A stretch of 20,308 bases of DNA from Propionibacteriaceae bacterium. GTDB taxonomy: Bacteria; Actinomycetota; Actinomycetes; Propionibacteriales; Propionibacteriaceae. Positions 1 to 8,109 of the stretch are shown here, one piece after another. The position numbers and the translations under genes were made by a program. The notes under the pieces are model-generated. The model had not been told where the DNA came from, made no database searches, and worked only from the letters and a program-made list of their open reading frames with translations. How positions within the stretch are numbered: the stretch's first letter is position 1; every line of letters starts with the position of its first letter. Location of the stretch: positions 1 through 20,308 of the forward strand of contig JAIRXX010000109.1 of assembly GCA_031268065.1 (NCBI GenBank), written 5' to 3'.

Positions 1-174
1 AACCCGCTTAGCAGGCGGGCGCCATAGACCGGACTAGGCGACACCTCCAAGATCGGCAATCAGCCTATCTCAGCTTTGGGCTTTGGCCAAAGCGCTGCAC
101 GCTGGCTGAGAGTGTCGCAGAAGCTGGTCCTAAGATTCTGCGGGCTGCGGCGAAGCTGTCCTAGTATTGGAGCC
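1..174. other. Intergenic region upstream of the old yellow enzyme gene
   Basis: No complete gene is visible. Frame 1 reads eight sense codons then TAG at 25-27, which could be the last codons of a gene lying to the left, but this is too short to support. A 5-bp hairpin CCCGC/GCGGG spans 4-20. A perfect 14-bp palindrome GCTTTGGCCAAAGC lies at 80-93, about 80 bp before the downstream start codon, and is a candidate operator for an unknown regulator. Confidence 0.4.
162..174 (+). promoter_or_regulatory. Putative leaderless promoter of the old yellow enzyme gene
   Basis: A -10-like hexamer TAGTAT (162-167) sits 7 nt before the GTG at 175. The GGAG at 169-172 is only 2 nt from the GTG, too close for normal Shine-Dalgarno use. 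Transcription probably starts at or next to the start codon. No convincing -35 is seen. Confidence 0.5.
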
Positions 175-1254
175 GTGACTTCGCTATTTGAACCCCTCAC
201 CCTTCGCGGCCTGACGATTCGGAATCGCATCTTCCTGCCGCCGATGTGCCAATACCAATGCAACGCCAAAGATGGAGTCCCCAACGACTGGCATCTGGTC
301 CATTATGGCGCTCGCGCCGCCGGAGGTTTCGGCCTGTTAATCGCTGAAGCAGCTGGGGTGCTGCCCGAAGGCCGGATCACGCCTTGGTGTACTGGCTTCT
401 GGAATGACCGGCAAACTGAGGGTTGGGCGCGGATAGCCGCCTACGCGCATAGCCAAGGCGCTGCCTTCGGCGTCCAGTTGCAGCACGCGGGGCGCAAAGG
501 CTCCATCTACCGAGATTTTGACGCTCCGGGGACCGGCTCGGCGCCCCTCGAAGACGGAGGCTGGGAGACCGTTGGCCCCTCGGCGGTGGCATTCCCCGGA
601 TTGGCGGCTCCCCGGGCGGCCAGCCTGGATGACATAGCCCAGATCAAGCAGGCATTCGTCGATGCCGCGGTGCGGGCCGATCAAGCCGGGTTGGACACTG
701 TGCAATTGCACGCTGCCCACGGCTATCTGCTCTTTGAATTCCTCTCGCCGCTGAGCAACCAGCGCACCGACGAATACGGCGGTGATTTCGCCGGGCGCAG
801 CAGGTTGCTGCTGGAGACCGTCGATGCGGTGCGTGCGGTCTGGCCGGAGCGCAAGCCGCTCATGGTGCGGGTCTCGGCAACAGAATGGGTTGACGACGGC
901 TGGAGTGCCGAAGAGACGGTTGCCCTGGCAGAATTGCTCGGCGGCAGCGGCGTGGACATGATCGATGTGTCCTCCGGGGGCAATATCGTCGCCAAAATCC
1001 CGACCGGACCCGGCTACCAAGTGCCGCTGGCGCAAACAGTGGCCAAGGCTGGCGTCCCGGTGTCGGCGGTCGGCCTCATCACCACTGCGGCTCAAGCGCA
1101 AGACATCCTCGCCAGTGGAGACATCGCCGCCTGCTGCATCGGGCGGGAAGCCTTCCGCGATCCGAATTGGCCGCTGCGCGCGGGCTGGGAATTGGGACTG
1201 GACCGGGACGCGCTGCCCTATCCGCCCTCGTACCTGCGGGGCCGGTTTAAGTAA
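175..1254 (+). CDS. NADH:flavin oxidoreductase, old yellow enzyme (YqjM-like)
   Basis: An FMN-dependent ene-reductase that reduces activated C=C bonds with NAD(P)H; cytosolic TIM barrel. The N terminus SLFEPLTLRGLTIRNRIF is typical of the family. The motif PPMCQY places Cys25 where YqjM-type (thermophilic-like) enzymes have their redox-modulating cysteine. QLQHAGRK (about 101-108) and HAAHGYLL (His179/His182) are the FMN and substrate-binding motifs, and GREAFRDPNWP lies near the C terminus. The frame is open back to an ATG at 76, but family homology begins at the GTG at 175, which also has a -10 box correctly placed for a leaderless mRNA. The resulting 359 aa is usual for the family. It converges on the rhomboid gene with a 7-bp gap. 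The physiological substrate cannot be told from the sequence. Confidence 0.93.
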   Translation: MTSLFEPLTLRGLTIRNRIFLPPMCQYQCNAKDGVPNDWHLVHYGARAAGGFGLLIAEAAGVLPEGRITPWCTGFWNDRQTEGWARIAAYAHSQGAAFGVQLQHAGRKGSIYRDFDAPGTGSAPLEDGGWETVGPSAVAFPGLAAPRAASLDDIAQIKQAFVDAAVRADQAGLDTVQLHAAHGYLLFEFLSPLSNQRTDEYGGDFAGRSRLLLETVDAVRAVWPERKPLMVRVSATEWVDDGWSAEETVALAELLGGSGVDMIDVSSGGNIVAKIPTGPGYQVPLAQTVAKAGVPVSAVGLITTAAQAQDILASGDIAACCIGREAFRDPNWPLRAGWELGLDRDALPYPPSYLRGRFK

Positions 1255-1261
1255 CCCCCAG

Positions 1262-2170
1262 TCAGACCAGCATCAGGGCGCGGGCGGCGATCAGCGCTAC
1301 CAGCAGCAGCGTCAGCGCTGACAGGCCGATGAGCTGATAGCTGTTCCGTTTCTCGCGGGGCGGCAGGATGATGATCGCGGTTGCGGCGATGCCGAGAAAC
1401 AGGCCGCCTATATGCCCCTGCCAGGAGACGGACGGCATCACGACGGTGAAGACCAGGTTCGCGCCCAACCAGGCCAGGATTTGCCGCAAGTCGCCCTTCA
1501 GCCGCCAGACCAGCAGCAGCAAAGCTCCCAGCAATCCGAAAATTCCACCGGACGCGCCCAAGGTGCTTGACTGCGGATCGGAGAACCAGACCACCAAGGC
1601 CGATCCGCCCAGCGCGGAGAGCAGGTAGACCGCTAAGAAGCGCAGCCGCCCGAAAACCCTTTCCAACTGCGGCCCTAGGAACCACAGCGCGACCATGTTG
1701 AAGGCCAGGTGGGTAAATTCCGTATGGGCAAATGCGCTGGTCAGCACCTCCCAGACGCCACCGGTGGCGACTCCCGGCACCCATTCTCCCCCCAGCATCG
1801 CGCATTGTTGCTGTCCCGCCCCCGGCCACCAGCCCTGCTGGCCCACAGCCATGCAGCGTCCGTACGAGGTGAGCATCAGCATGTCGACGATTCGCGGGGA
1901 CACAAATTGGAGCAGCCAGACCACCACGTTGATACCGATGATGACCATCGTCGTCAGCTCTGGCCTTTGCGAGCGGGGGCCGCCGTAAGGGCCTTGGTTC
2001 TGCCGGGTCTGCCGCATCCCCTCCGCCACGCAATCGGGGCATTGGAAACCAACCGCCGCTGAGATCATGCACTGTGGGCAGATCGGCCGCCCGCAACGTT
2101 GGCATTTGATCCAGGTGGCGACCTGCGGATGCCGGTAGCAACCCATCGGCGCGGCAGTTGGTTGTGTCAT
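1262..2170 (-). CDS. Rhomboid family intramembrane serine protease with N-terminal zinc ribbon
   Basis: A 302-aa membrane protein. Residues 11-47 form a Cys/His-rich ribbon (CYRH, CQRCGRPICPQC, CPDC) seen in actinobacterial rhomboids and probably binding zinc in the cytosol. The membrane domain follows from about residue 74. HLAFN (His154/Asn158) matches the HxxxN motif, GASGGIFG carries the catalytic serine (about Ser207), and GHIGG carries the catalytic histidine (about His253). The active site therefore looks complete. Rhomboids cleave transmembrane segments of other membrane proteins; the substrate here is unknown. The ATG at 2170 has no good Shine-Dalgarno but has TAGGCT 6 nt upstream. 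Confidence 0.95.
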   Translation of the reverse strand: MTQPTAAPMGCYRHPQVATWIKCQRCGRPICPQCMISAAVGFQCPDCVAEGMRQTRQNQGPYGGPRSQRPELTTMVIIGINVVVWLLQFVSPRIVDMLMLTSYGRCMAVGQQGWWPGAGQQQCAMLGGEWVPGVATGGVWEVLTSAFAHTEFTHLAFNMVALWFLGPQLERVFGRLRFLAVYLLSALGGSALVVWFSDPQSSTLGASGGIFGLLGALLLLVWRLKGDLRQILAWLGANLVFTVVMPSVSWQGHIGGLFLGIAATAIIILPPREKRNSYQLIGLSALTLLLVALIAARALMLV

Positions 2171-2182
2171 AGCCCTAGCCTA
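2171..2182 (-). promoter_or_regulatory. Putative leaderless promoter of the rhomboid gene
   Basis: On the minus strand the hexamer TAGGCT (2182-2177) is followed by exactly 6 nt and then the ATG of the rhomboid gene. Position and spacing fit a leaderless transcript beginning at the A of the start codon. The -35 region is not conserved. Confidence 0.55.
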
Positions 2183-2303
2183 TGCGGTCAATCCAGCCGA
2201 CGTGGCTGACCGGCTCAATCTATGGTTGCCCTCCCCCGCCGGACGGGTGCGGTTGTTAGCAGATAGTCACTTATGCGGATGAGGGCAGCCGTTGGGCGGA
2301 TAT

Positions 2304-2383
2304 GCCAGCGTGGGGGCTGGCTGTCGCGTCCTGCCCCATCCGGGCATTGGGTAGGGCCGGACACGCCAACGTGGGGACTGGCT
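2304..2383. repeat. Pair of 19-bp near-identical direct repeats in the gntR-rhomboid gap
   Basis: GCCAGCGTGGGGGCTGGCT (2304-2322) recurs as GCCAACGTGGGGACTGGCT (2365-2383) with two mismatches and a period of 61 bp. The first copy can fold into a 6-bp hairpin GCCAGC/GCTGGC; the second folds less well. They lie in the 225-bp gap between gntR and the rhomboid gene, both on the minus strand, and may act as terminators or protein-binding sites. No credible gene lies in the gap. Confidence 0.5.
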
Positions 2384-2395
2384 ACGACAGGTGGG

Positions 2396-3091
2396 CTAAT
2401 CAGCCACCAGCGCCGAGGACGAGACGAAAGCTTCCGGGCCGGAGACCCCGCCCAGGCTCCCGGCCAGCAATTCGCGGGCGCGGGAAAGGTGTTCGTCCAA
2501 CAGGGCTGAAGCTCCGGCGCCGTCTCCCTGCTCGATGAAGTCGAGCAGCCGCGCGTGCTCAGCGATGATGATCTCCGGGCTGAGCCGCTGGGTGCCCTGC
2601 AATTGCGACATGCACAGCCGCACCTCGAAAGCCAACGACTGGTACATCCGTTTGGTCCTGGGACTCTTCAGATACGCCACCAACGACGTGTGGAAGCGCA
2701 TGTCCGGCTCGGTGATGTCCCACACCCCCTGCGACCACATTGAGCGAATCTCCTCATTGGCCGCCCGCGACTCCGCTGGGTAGCGGCGCAACTTCGCCAA
2801 CCTGCGCAGCACCTCAGACTCCAGATAGATCCGGGAGTTGTAGATGTCGCGCACGTCGTTTGGCCCGAGCATCACCACCCGGGCGGTCTTGTAGTTGCTG
2901 CGGTCGAGCACTTTGTCGGAGACCAGGCGCTCAATGGCGGCCTTGGCCGTGGCGCGCGCCACGTCGTAGCGCTCGGCAACGTCGTTCTCAGTCAGCGCGG
3001 TGCCCGGAGGAAGCTCCTTGTCGAGGACAAGGCGCTTGAGATCATTGACCACCGCATCAACCACTGAGGTTACAGTGATGCTTCGCACCAT
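2396..3091 (-). CDS. GntR-family regulator, FadR/FCD subfamily, probable lactate regulator
   Basis: A 231-aa cytosolic DNA-binding protein. Residues about 10-72 form the winged helix-turn-helix (LTENDVAERYDVARATAKAAIERL). Residues about 78-210 form an all-helical FCD ligand domain, with an Asp and histidines (DMRFH, EHARLLDFIEQGD, DEHLSRA) of the kind that bind a metal in this subfamily. The ATG at 3091 is preceded by GGAG at a 7-nt distance. It is divergent from the lactate permease and dehydrogenase genes, and three sites related to the FadR-type consensus TNGTNNNACNA lie between them, so it is probably an LldR-like regulator responding to lactate. That assignment rests on context and family; the N-terminal wing sequence is not diagnostic by itself. 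Confidence 0.9.
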   Translation of the reverse strand: MVRSITVTSVVDAVVNDLKRLVLDKELPPGTALTENDVAERYDVARATAKAAIERLVSDKVLDRSNYKTARVVMLGPNDVRDIYNSRIYLESEVLRRLAKLRRYPAESRAANEEIRSMWSQGVWDITEPDMRFHTSLVAYLKSPRTKRMYQSLAFEVRLCMSQLQGTQRLSPEIIIAEHARLLDFIEQGDGAGASALLDEHLSRARELLAGSLGGVSGPEAFVSSSALVAD

Positions 3092-3147
3092 GTTCTAACT
3101 CCGCATCTGCTACTTAGGCTTGTCCAACGCCCGCAGACCCAAGTGTA

Positions 3148-3175
3148 TTCATAGCTGGCCCAACGGTGCTGCCAA
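3148..3175 (-). promoter_or_regulatory. Putative gntR promoter
   Basis: On the minus strand TTGGCA (3175-3170) and TATGAA (3153-3148) are separated by 16 bp, which would start transcription roughly 50 nt before the gntR ATG. The first operator-like repeat (from 3177) abuts this -35, so regulator bound there could also control its own gene. Confidence 0.4.
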
Positions 3176-3176
3176 C

Positions 3177-3255
3177 TTTTGGTCCGACATTTTTTGATTT
3201 TTGGTCCGACATTTTTGGCCAAAGGTCTTGCTAAGCCGGTCAACTTGTTCGACAA
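3177..3255. promoter_or_regulatory. Three operator-like sites between gntR and lldP
   Basis: TTTTGGTCCGACATTTTT occurs twice, perfectly, at 3177-3194 and 3199-3216; each copy contains the odd palindrome GTC-C-GAC, centred at 3185 and 3207. A third site, TTGTTCGACAA at 3245-3255, is centred at 3250 and matches the FadR-type GntR consensus TNGTNNNACNA exactly. Centre spacings are 22 and 43 bp, close to two and four DNA turns, so all sites would face the same side of the helix. The third overlaps the probable lldP -10 box, which suggests repression. That the divergent GntR protein binds here is an inference. Confidence 0.7.
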
Positions 3256-3256
3256 T
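3228..3256 (+). promoter_or_regulatory. Putative lldP-dld promoter
   Basis: TTGCTA (3228-3233) and GACAAT (3251-3256) are spaced by 17 bp, giving a start near 3263 and a leader of about 25 nt before the TTG start. The -10 overlaps the third operator-like site. The hexamers are only moderate matches, so other placements are possible. Confidence 0.4.
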
Positions 3257-3288
3257 CGTTGTATCACCGTCTCAGCGAGGAGATAATT

Positions 3289-5040
3289 TTGTTAATACCA
3301 CTTGAACCGTTTCATCAGATAGAGGCGCCGATCAACGGGAACCTGGTCCTGTCGGCGCTTGTGGCGGCACTGCCGCTGTTGGTGCTGTTCGTCATGCTCG
3401 GCGTCTTCAAGATCGCCGCCTGGAAGGCGTCGCTGGCGACCTTGGTCGTCACCATCGCCTTGGCTATCTTCGCCTGGCAGATGCCAGCTTCCCCAGCGAT
3501 CTCAGCTACCTTGGAAGGAATTTTCTTCGGTATCTGTCAGATCATGTGGATTTTGATCCCGGCAGTGTGGCTGTACAACCTCACCGTCAAGCAGGGCTGG
3601 GACAAGGTGCTGCGCGACCTGTTGCGCAGCATCACCGAGGACCTGCGCATCTTGTCCATCCTGATCGCCTTCTGCTTCGGCGCGTTGCTTGAAGCCCTGG
3701 CGGGCTTCGGCACCCCGGTCGCCATCACCGCAGCCATGATGGTCGCGGCAGGCATGAAGCCGTTGAAGTCGGCTGTTGTCTGCATGTTGGCCAACACCGC
3801 CCCGGTGGCCTTCGGCGCTATGGGCGCCCCGATCACCGCACTGGGCACCGGCTCGGCCGGCGTCTTCGGTGATGGCAGCTACGATCCCGCCGTCCTCGCC
3901 GACGCCTTCGGCGCGATGGCTGGCCGCCAGTCGCCGTTCATGGCCATGATCGTCCCGCTCTTCCTGGTCTTCCTGGTCGATGGGGTGCGCGGCCTCAAGG
4001 ACACCTGGCACATCGCGCTCTCTTCTGGCGTGATCTTCGCAATCTTCCAGTTCCTAGCTTCCAACTTCATCGGATACCAGATCACCGACGTCATCGCCTC
4101 CGTGGCCTGCATCCTCGGCATCCTCGTCATCCTGCGCTTCGTCAAGCCGAAGAACCCGGTCCTGGCCGAGTTCAGCGACGACGAAGAAGAGAAGACGCCT
4201 GCTCAGCTGACCACTGGCGGAGCGCGTGTCTGGGGAGCTGTCGCTCCGTACCTCATCGTCGTTGTGATCTTCGGCCTCTCGCAGGTTCCGGCGATCAAGA
4301 GCGCCATCGCCAACTGGGCTGGTGGCGTCAAGGATCCGAACGACTCGGCGGCATGGCTCAGCGATCCGCACCTGGTCTTCACCTGGCCAGGCCTGGATGA
4401 GTGCTTCAAAGCTGGCGAGTCCACCGCTGCGTGCGTTTCGCCTTCCATCAACCTGTGGTCGGTGCTCTCCACCGGAACACTGCTCTTCATCGGCGGCATC
4501 ATCACCGCGCTCATCTACAAGATGAACGCCGGGATCGCCGCCAGCGAATTCGGCAGGACCATCGTCACCTTGAAGTGGACGATCGTCACCATCGCCTGTG
4601 TCTTGGGCATCGCCTACATCATGAACGCCTCCGGCATCACCGTTTCCCTCGGCACCGCCTTGGCGCTCGGCACCGGCTTGGCCTTCGCCTTCGTCTCGCC
4701 GATCCTCGGCTGGCTGGGCGTCGCCATCACCGGTTCGGACACTTCGTCGAACGCGCTGTTCTCCTCCATGCAGGCCGTTGCCGCCAACAACGTCTGGCCA
4801 GGGGACGCCGCCCACCAGGTGTTGATGGTCACGTCCAACTCGACCGGTGGCTGCATGGGCAAGATGATTTCCCCGCAGTCATTGTCGGTCGCGGCTGCCG
4901 CCGCCGGCATGGTCAACCAGGAAGGTGTCATCTTCCGCAAGGTCATCGGCTGGTCTATCGTCCTGCTGGTCATCTTCGCCGTGCTGGTCACGCTGCAGGC
5001 GACTGTGCTCACCGGCATGATCCCGCTACCGCAAGGATAA
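3289..5040 (+). CDS. lldP: Lactate permease, LctP/LldP family
   Basis: A proton-coupled lactate importer of the inner membrane. The opening NLVLSALVAALPLLVLFVML is the classic LctP N terminus, and the protein has about a dozen hydrophobic helices across 583 aa, normal for the family. Family segments GALLEALAGFGTPVAIT, APVAFGAMGAPITAL and GSDTSSNALFSSMQ are present. The frame is open back to a TTG at 3259, but GAGGAG at 3277-3282 lies 6 nt before the TTG at 3289 and homology begins there, so the TTG at 3289 is the chosen start. The next gene begins 5 bp after the stop. Family members carry L- and D-lactate and often glycolate, so the isomer imported is not settled by sequence. Confidence 0.95.
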   Translation: MLIPLEPFHQIEAPINGNLVLSALVAALPLLVLFVMLGVFKIAAWKASLATLVVTIALAIFAWQMPASPAISATLEGIFFGICQIMWILIPAVWLYNLTVKQGWDKVLRDLLRSITEDLRILSILIAFCFGALLEALAGFGTPVAITAAMMVAAGMKPLKSAVVCMLANTAPVAFGAMGAPITALGTGSAGVFGDGSYDPAVLADAFGAMAGRQSPFMAMIVPLFLVFLVDGVRGLKDTWHIALSSGVIFAIFQFLASNFIGYQITDVIASVACILGILVILRFVKPKNPVLAEFSDDEEEKTPAQLTTGGARVWGAVAPYLIVVVIFGLSQVPAIKSAIANWAGGVKDPNDSAAWLSDPHLVFTWPGLDECFKAGESTAACVSPSINLWSVLSTGTLLFIGGIITALIYKMNAGIAASEFGRTIVTLKWTIVTIACVLGIAYIMNASGITVSLGTALALGTGLAFAFVSPILGWLGVAITGSDTSSNALFSSMQAVAANNVWPGDAAHQVLMVTSNSTGGCMGKMISPQSLSVAAAAAGMVNQEGVIFRKVIGWSIVLLVIFAVLVTLQATVLTGMIPLPQG

Positions 5041-5045
5041 GGACG

Positions 5046-7853
5046 ATGGCAATCACGATCGCTGAGTCCATCCGGCAGTACGACAGCGGTCAAATCCAAC
5101 TTCGGGACGGTGAATTCGAGCGTCGGGCGCTAGCCCACGACGCTTCACACTTCCTGCTCTATCCGAGCACCATCGCCGTACCGAAGAATGCTGAGGAGGT
5201 CGCCCGGTTATTCCGGGCGGCCTCCCAGGCCGGAACCTCACTGACTTTCCGCTCCGGCGGCACCAGCCTTTCCGGGCAGGCGGGCACCGATAAAATGCTC
5301 GTTGACGTGCGTCGGAACTTCAATGGGATCGAAGTGCTCGACAACGGCGCCAGAGTGCGGGTTGAGCCAGGGTTGACCGTGCAGACGGTCAATGCATACC
5401 TAGCTCCCTATGGGACGAAATTCGGTCCCGATCCAGCCAGTTCCAAAGCCTGCACCGTGGGAGGGGTCGTCGCCAACAACTCCTCCGGAATGGCCTGTGG
5501 GACAGTGGAGAACACCTACAAAACTCTAGAATCAATGGTGGTCGTGCTCCCGAGCGGGACTGTCATCGACACCGGCGCCCCTGACGCCGACGAGAAACTC
5601 AGACTTACCGAGCCAGCGATCTATGCTGGCCTGATCAAGCTCCGCGACCGGGTGCGGGCCAATCCGGGTTCGGTGGAGAAGATCAAACAACAGTTCTCCA
5701 TGAAGAATACGATGGGCTACGGGATCAACTCCTTCGTTGACCACACCAACCCCGTCGATATTTTCACCCATCTGATGATCGGCTCGGAGGGCACCCTCGG
5801 CTTCATCGCCTCGGCGACCTTCCGCACAGTGCCAATCCGCTCTTTCGTCAAGACCGCTCTCGTTGTCTTCGACGACCTCTTCCAAGCCAATTCCGCGCTT
5901 CCGGCGTTGGTGGAGTCCGGCGCGGCCACGCTGGAACTGATGGATTCCACCTCGCTTCGGGTGGGCCAGGCCTTTGACGACACGCCTGAGCTGATCAAGA
6001 AGCTCAACGTCAAGGACCAAGCCGCGCTGTTGCTGGAATACCAAGCCACCAGCAAGGAGCAGTTGGACGCGCTCACCGAAGGGGCCAAGCCAGTCTTGGC
6101 CCAGCTTCCGGTTACGCAGCCAGTGCCGCTGGCCGACGATCCGGCGCTCCGCGCCGACCTCTGGGTGCTGCGCAATGGCCTGTATACGTCGGTGGCCGGG
6201 GCGCGCAAACTCGGCACCACGGCCCTGCTGGAAGACGTCGTAGTCCCGGTGGCGTCGTTGGCGAATACCTGTGTGGAGCTTTCCAAGCTTTTCGACCAGT
6301 ACCGCTACGAGGATTCGGTGATCTTCGGCCACGCCAAGGACGGGAATATCCACTTCATGATTGTGGACCGCTACGAGGGCGACGAGGCGATGGGACGCTA
6401 CCGCGACTTCACCGAGGCTATGGTAGACGTCGTGCTGCACTACTCCGGCTCGCTGAAGGCCGAGCACGGCACCGGCAGGGTGATGGCCCCCTTCGTGGAG
6501 CGGCAGTATGGCCGCGAGCTGTACGAAGTCATGGTCGAGGTGAAGAAGATATTCGACCCCGATTGCCTGCTCAACGACAATGTGATCATCACCGACGATC
6601 CCGATCTGCACATGAAGCACATCAAAGCCCCGATCGCGGTGGACGAGACCGTGGACCGCTGTGTGGAGTGCGGCTACTGCGAGCCGGTCTGCCCGGCGCG
6701 CAATATCACCCTCACCCCGAGGCAGCGCATCGTCATCCGCCGGGAGATCGAATACGCCCTGGCCGAGGGGGACCGGGACCGCGCAGGGCGGCTGGAAGAG
6801 CTTTACAAGTACCAAGGCGTCCACACCTGCGCGGTGGACGGCATGTGCGGCACCGCCTGCCCGATGAAGATCAACACCGCGCTGCTGGTGAAGAAATACC
6901 GCAAGCAGCAAGTGCCTGGATCGGTGGTGAATTTCTGGACCAACGCGGCCAAGCATTGGAAGGGGACCACCACGATTGCCAGCACGGCGATGAGCATCGC
7001 CCACACGCCGTTGCAGCCAGTGGTCATCGGAGTCAACAAGCTGGGCCGGAAGATCATTTCCGAAGACACCCTGCCTTTGGTCTCCAAGGAATTGCCCGCT
7101 GGCGGCAAACGCCGGGCCAGGCCCCGTCCGTCCGGAAATATCACGGCGGTCTACCTGCCCGCCTGTGTGAACCGCATGTTCGGCCCGCTGCAAGGCCCCG
7201 GCGTGCAGGCGGCTTTCGAGGAGTTGTGCGCCCTGGCTGGCGTCAACCTCTATGTGCCACCGGAGATCGAGCAGATGTGCTGTGGGACGGTGTGGTCGTC
7301 CAAGGGCATCCCCAGCGGCTACGAAGCGATGGCGGGGACTGTGCTCCCGGCGTTGCGGAGGGCCACTGAGAATGGGAAGCTCTACGCGGTCTGCGACGCT
7401 TCCAGCTGCACCGAAGGCTTCCGGCACATGATCGAGACCGATCCGAGCATCAAAGTCGAAGTCATCGACGCGGTGACTTTCGTCGCCACGCATATCCTGC
7501 CGGTGTTGGGTGAATATCCGAAACTGGCCTCGCTGACCATCCACCAGACTTGCTCTTCGACGCAGCTGGGGATGAATCCCGATCTGGTGAAAGTCTCCAA
7601 AGCAGTCGCTGCCGAGGTGAATGTGCCGATTAACACTGGATGCTGCGCCTTCGCCGGTGATCGCGGAATGCTCCATCCCGAGTTGACCCGTGCCGCCACC
7701 CGTCCGGAAGCTGCCGAAGTGGAGGCGCTAGACGCCGTGGCTCACGCCTCTTGCAACCGCACTTGCGAATTGGGGATGACCAGGGCCACTGGCAAACCCT
7801 ACCGGCACGTCCTGGAGCTCCTCGCTGAGCAAGTTAGGAAGGTGCCTAGGTAG
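5046..7853 (+). CDS. dld: FAD-binding and 4Fe-4S D-lactate dehydrogenase (GlcD-GlpC fusion type)
   Basis: A 935-aa peripheral respiratory flavoprotein expected to oxidise D-lactate (possibly D-2-hydroxyacids or glycolate) to the keto acid and pass electrons to quinone. Residues about 40-250 are an FAD_binding_4 domain (FRSGGTSLSGQAG near 69-80; GPDPASSKACTVGG near 127-140). The FAD-oxidase C domain includes GHAKDGNIH (about 428-436) and AEHGTGRVMAP. Two ferredoxin-type clusters follow: CVECGYCEPVC at 539-549 and C595, C601, C605 in CAVDGMCGTACP. The C-terminal region carries CCG-type motifs (MCCGTVW, GCCAFAGDRGM). The frame is open far upstream to 4401, inside lldP, but the ATG at 5046, 5 bp after the lldP stop and behind AAGGA-like bases, begins the homology. 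The pairing with lldP defines a lactate-use operon. Confidence 0.93.
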   Translation: MAITIAESIRQYDSGQIQLRDGEFERRALAHDASHFLLYPSTIAVPKNAEEVARLFRAASQAGTSLTFRSGGTSLSGQAGTDKMLVDVRRNFNGIEVLDNGARVRVEPGLTVQTVNAYLAPYGTKFGPDPASSKACTVGGVVANNSSGMACGTVENTYKTLESMVVVLPSGTVIDTGAPDADEKLRLTEPAIYAGLIKLRDRVRANPGSVEKIKQQFSMKNTMGYGINSFVDHTNPVDIFTHLMIGSEGTLGFIASATFRTVPIRSFVKTALVVFDDLFQANSALPALVESGAATLELMDSTSLRVGQAFDDTPELIKKLNVKDQAALLLEYQATSKEQLDALTEGAKPVLAQLPVTQPVPLADDPALRADLWVLRNGLYTSVAGARKLGTTALLEDVVVPVASLANTCVELSKLFDQYRYEDSVIFGHAKDGNIHFMIVDRYEGDEAMGRYRDFTEAMVDVVLHYSGSLKAEHGTGRVMAPFVERQYGRELYEVMVEVKKIFDPDCLLNDNVIITDDPDLHMKHIKAPIAVDETVDRCVECGYCEPVCPARNITLTPRQRIVIRREIEYALAEGDRDRAGRLEELYKYQGVHTCAVDGMCGTACPMKINTALLVKKYRKQQVPGSVVNFWTNAAKHWKGTTTIASTAMSIAHTPLQPVVIGVNKLGRKIISEDTLPLVSKELPAGGKRRARPRPSGNITAVYLPACVNRMFGPLQGPGVQAAFEELCALAGVNLYVPPEIEQMCCGTVWSSKGIPSGYEAMAGTVLPALRRATENGKLYAVCDASSCTEGFRHMIETDPSIKVEVIDAVTFVATHILPVLGEYPKLASLTIHQTCSSTQLGMNPDLVKVSKAVAAEVNVPINTGCCAFAGDRGMLHPELTRAATRPEAAEVEALDAVAHASCNRTCELGMTRATGKPYRHVLELLAEQVRKVPR

Positions 7854-7929
7854 GTTCCAACGCGGTCTGCGTGCCGCGCACTCGGTGATCGGGTTGCCCT
7901 CCCACTTTAACCCGGTCACCGACGCTCAA

Positions 7930-7968
7930 AGGACTGGCGTCCCAGCTCATCCCTGGGACGCCAGTCCT
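7930..7968 (+). terminator. Terminator hairpin after the lactate operon
   Basis: A perfect 16-bp stem (AGGACTGGCGTCCCAG at 7930-7945 with its complement at 7953-7968) closes a 7-nt loop. It lies about 75 bp after the dld stop and is followed only by GTTTC, without a T tract, as is common for actinobacterial intrinsic terminators. Confidence 0.8.
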
Positions 7969-8097
7969 GTTTCGCGCCCGGTCCTGGTTTCCCCCTCGTT
8001 GCCCGTCGGAACGGCGCTCGCTGGGTGCCTGTCCCGCCGTCGGCTACGGGGCGCGGTCTTCATCTTGGCACGCCTGCTGCTGGCGGCGCTGACGCCC

Positions 8098-8109
8098 TAT
8101 AATTGCCGG
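8098..8109 (+). promoter_or_regulatory. Leaderless promoter of the MBL-fold gene
   Basis: A perfect TATAAT (8098-8103) is followed by exactly 6 nt and the GTG at 8110, with no Shine-Dalgarno. This fixes the GTG as the likely start and implies a leaderless mRNA. Confidence 0.7.

Noticed and set aside
4054..4815. 253-codon open frame on the minus strand inside lldP
   Set aside because: Asp/Glu/Gly-rich translation is the mirror of a membrane protein's codons; no domain or ribosome-binding site is seen.
4401..5045. Long N-terminal extension of the dld frame
   Set aside because: It overlaps lldP out of frame and translates to His/Arg-rich sequence; homology starts at the ATG at 5046.
5532..7676. 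714-codon open frame on the minus strand opposite dld
   Set aside because: It is antisense to a gene with full family motifs, shows no recognisable domain, and its low-complexity His/Gly/Val-rich translation is typical of a shadow frame in high-GC DNA.
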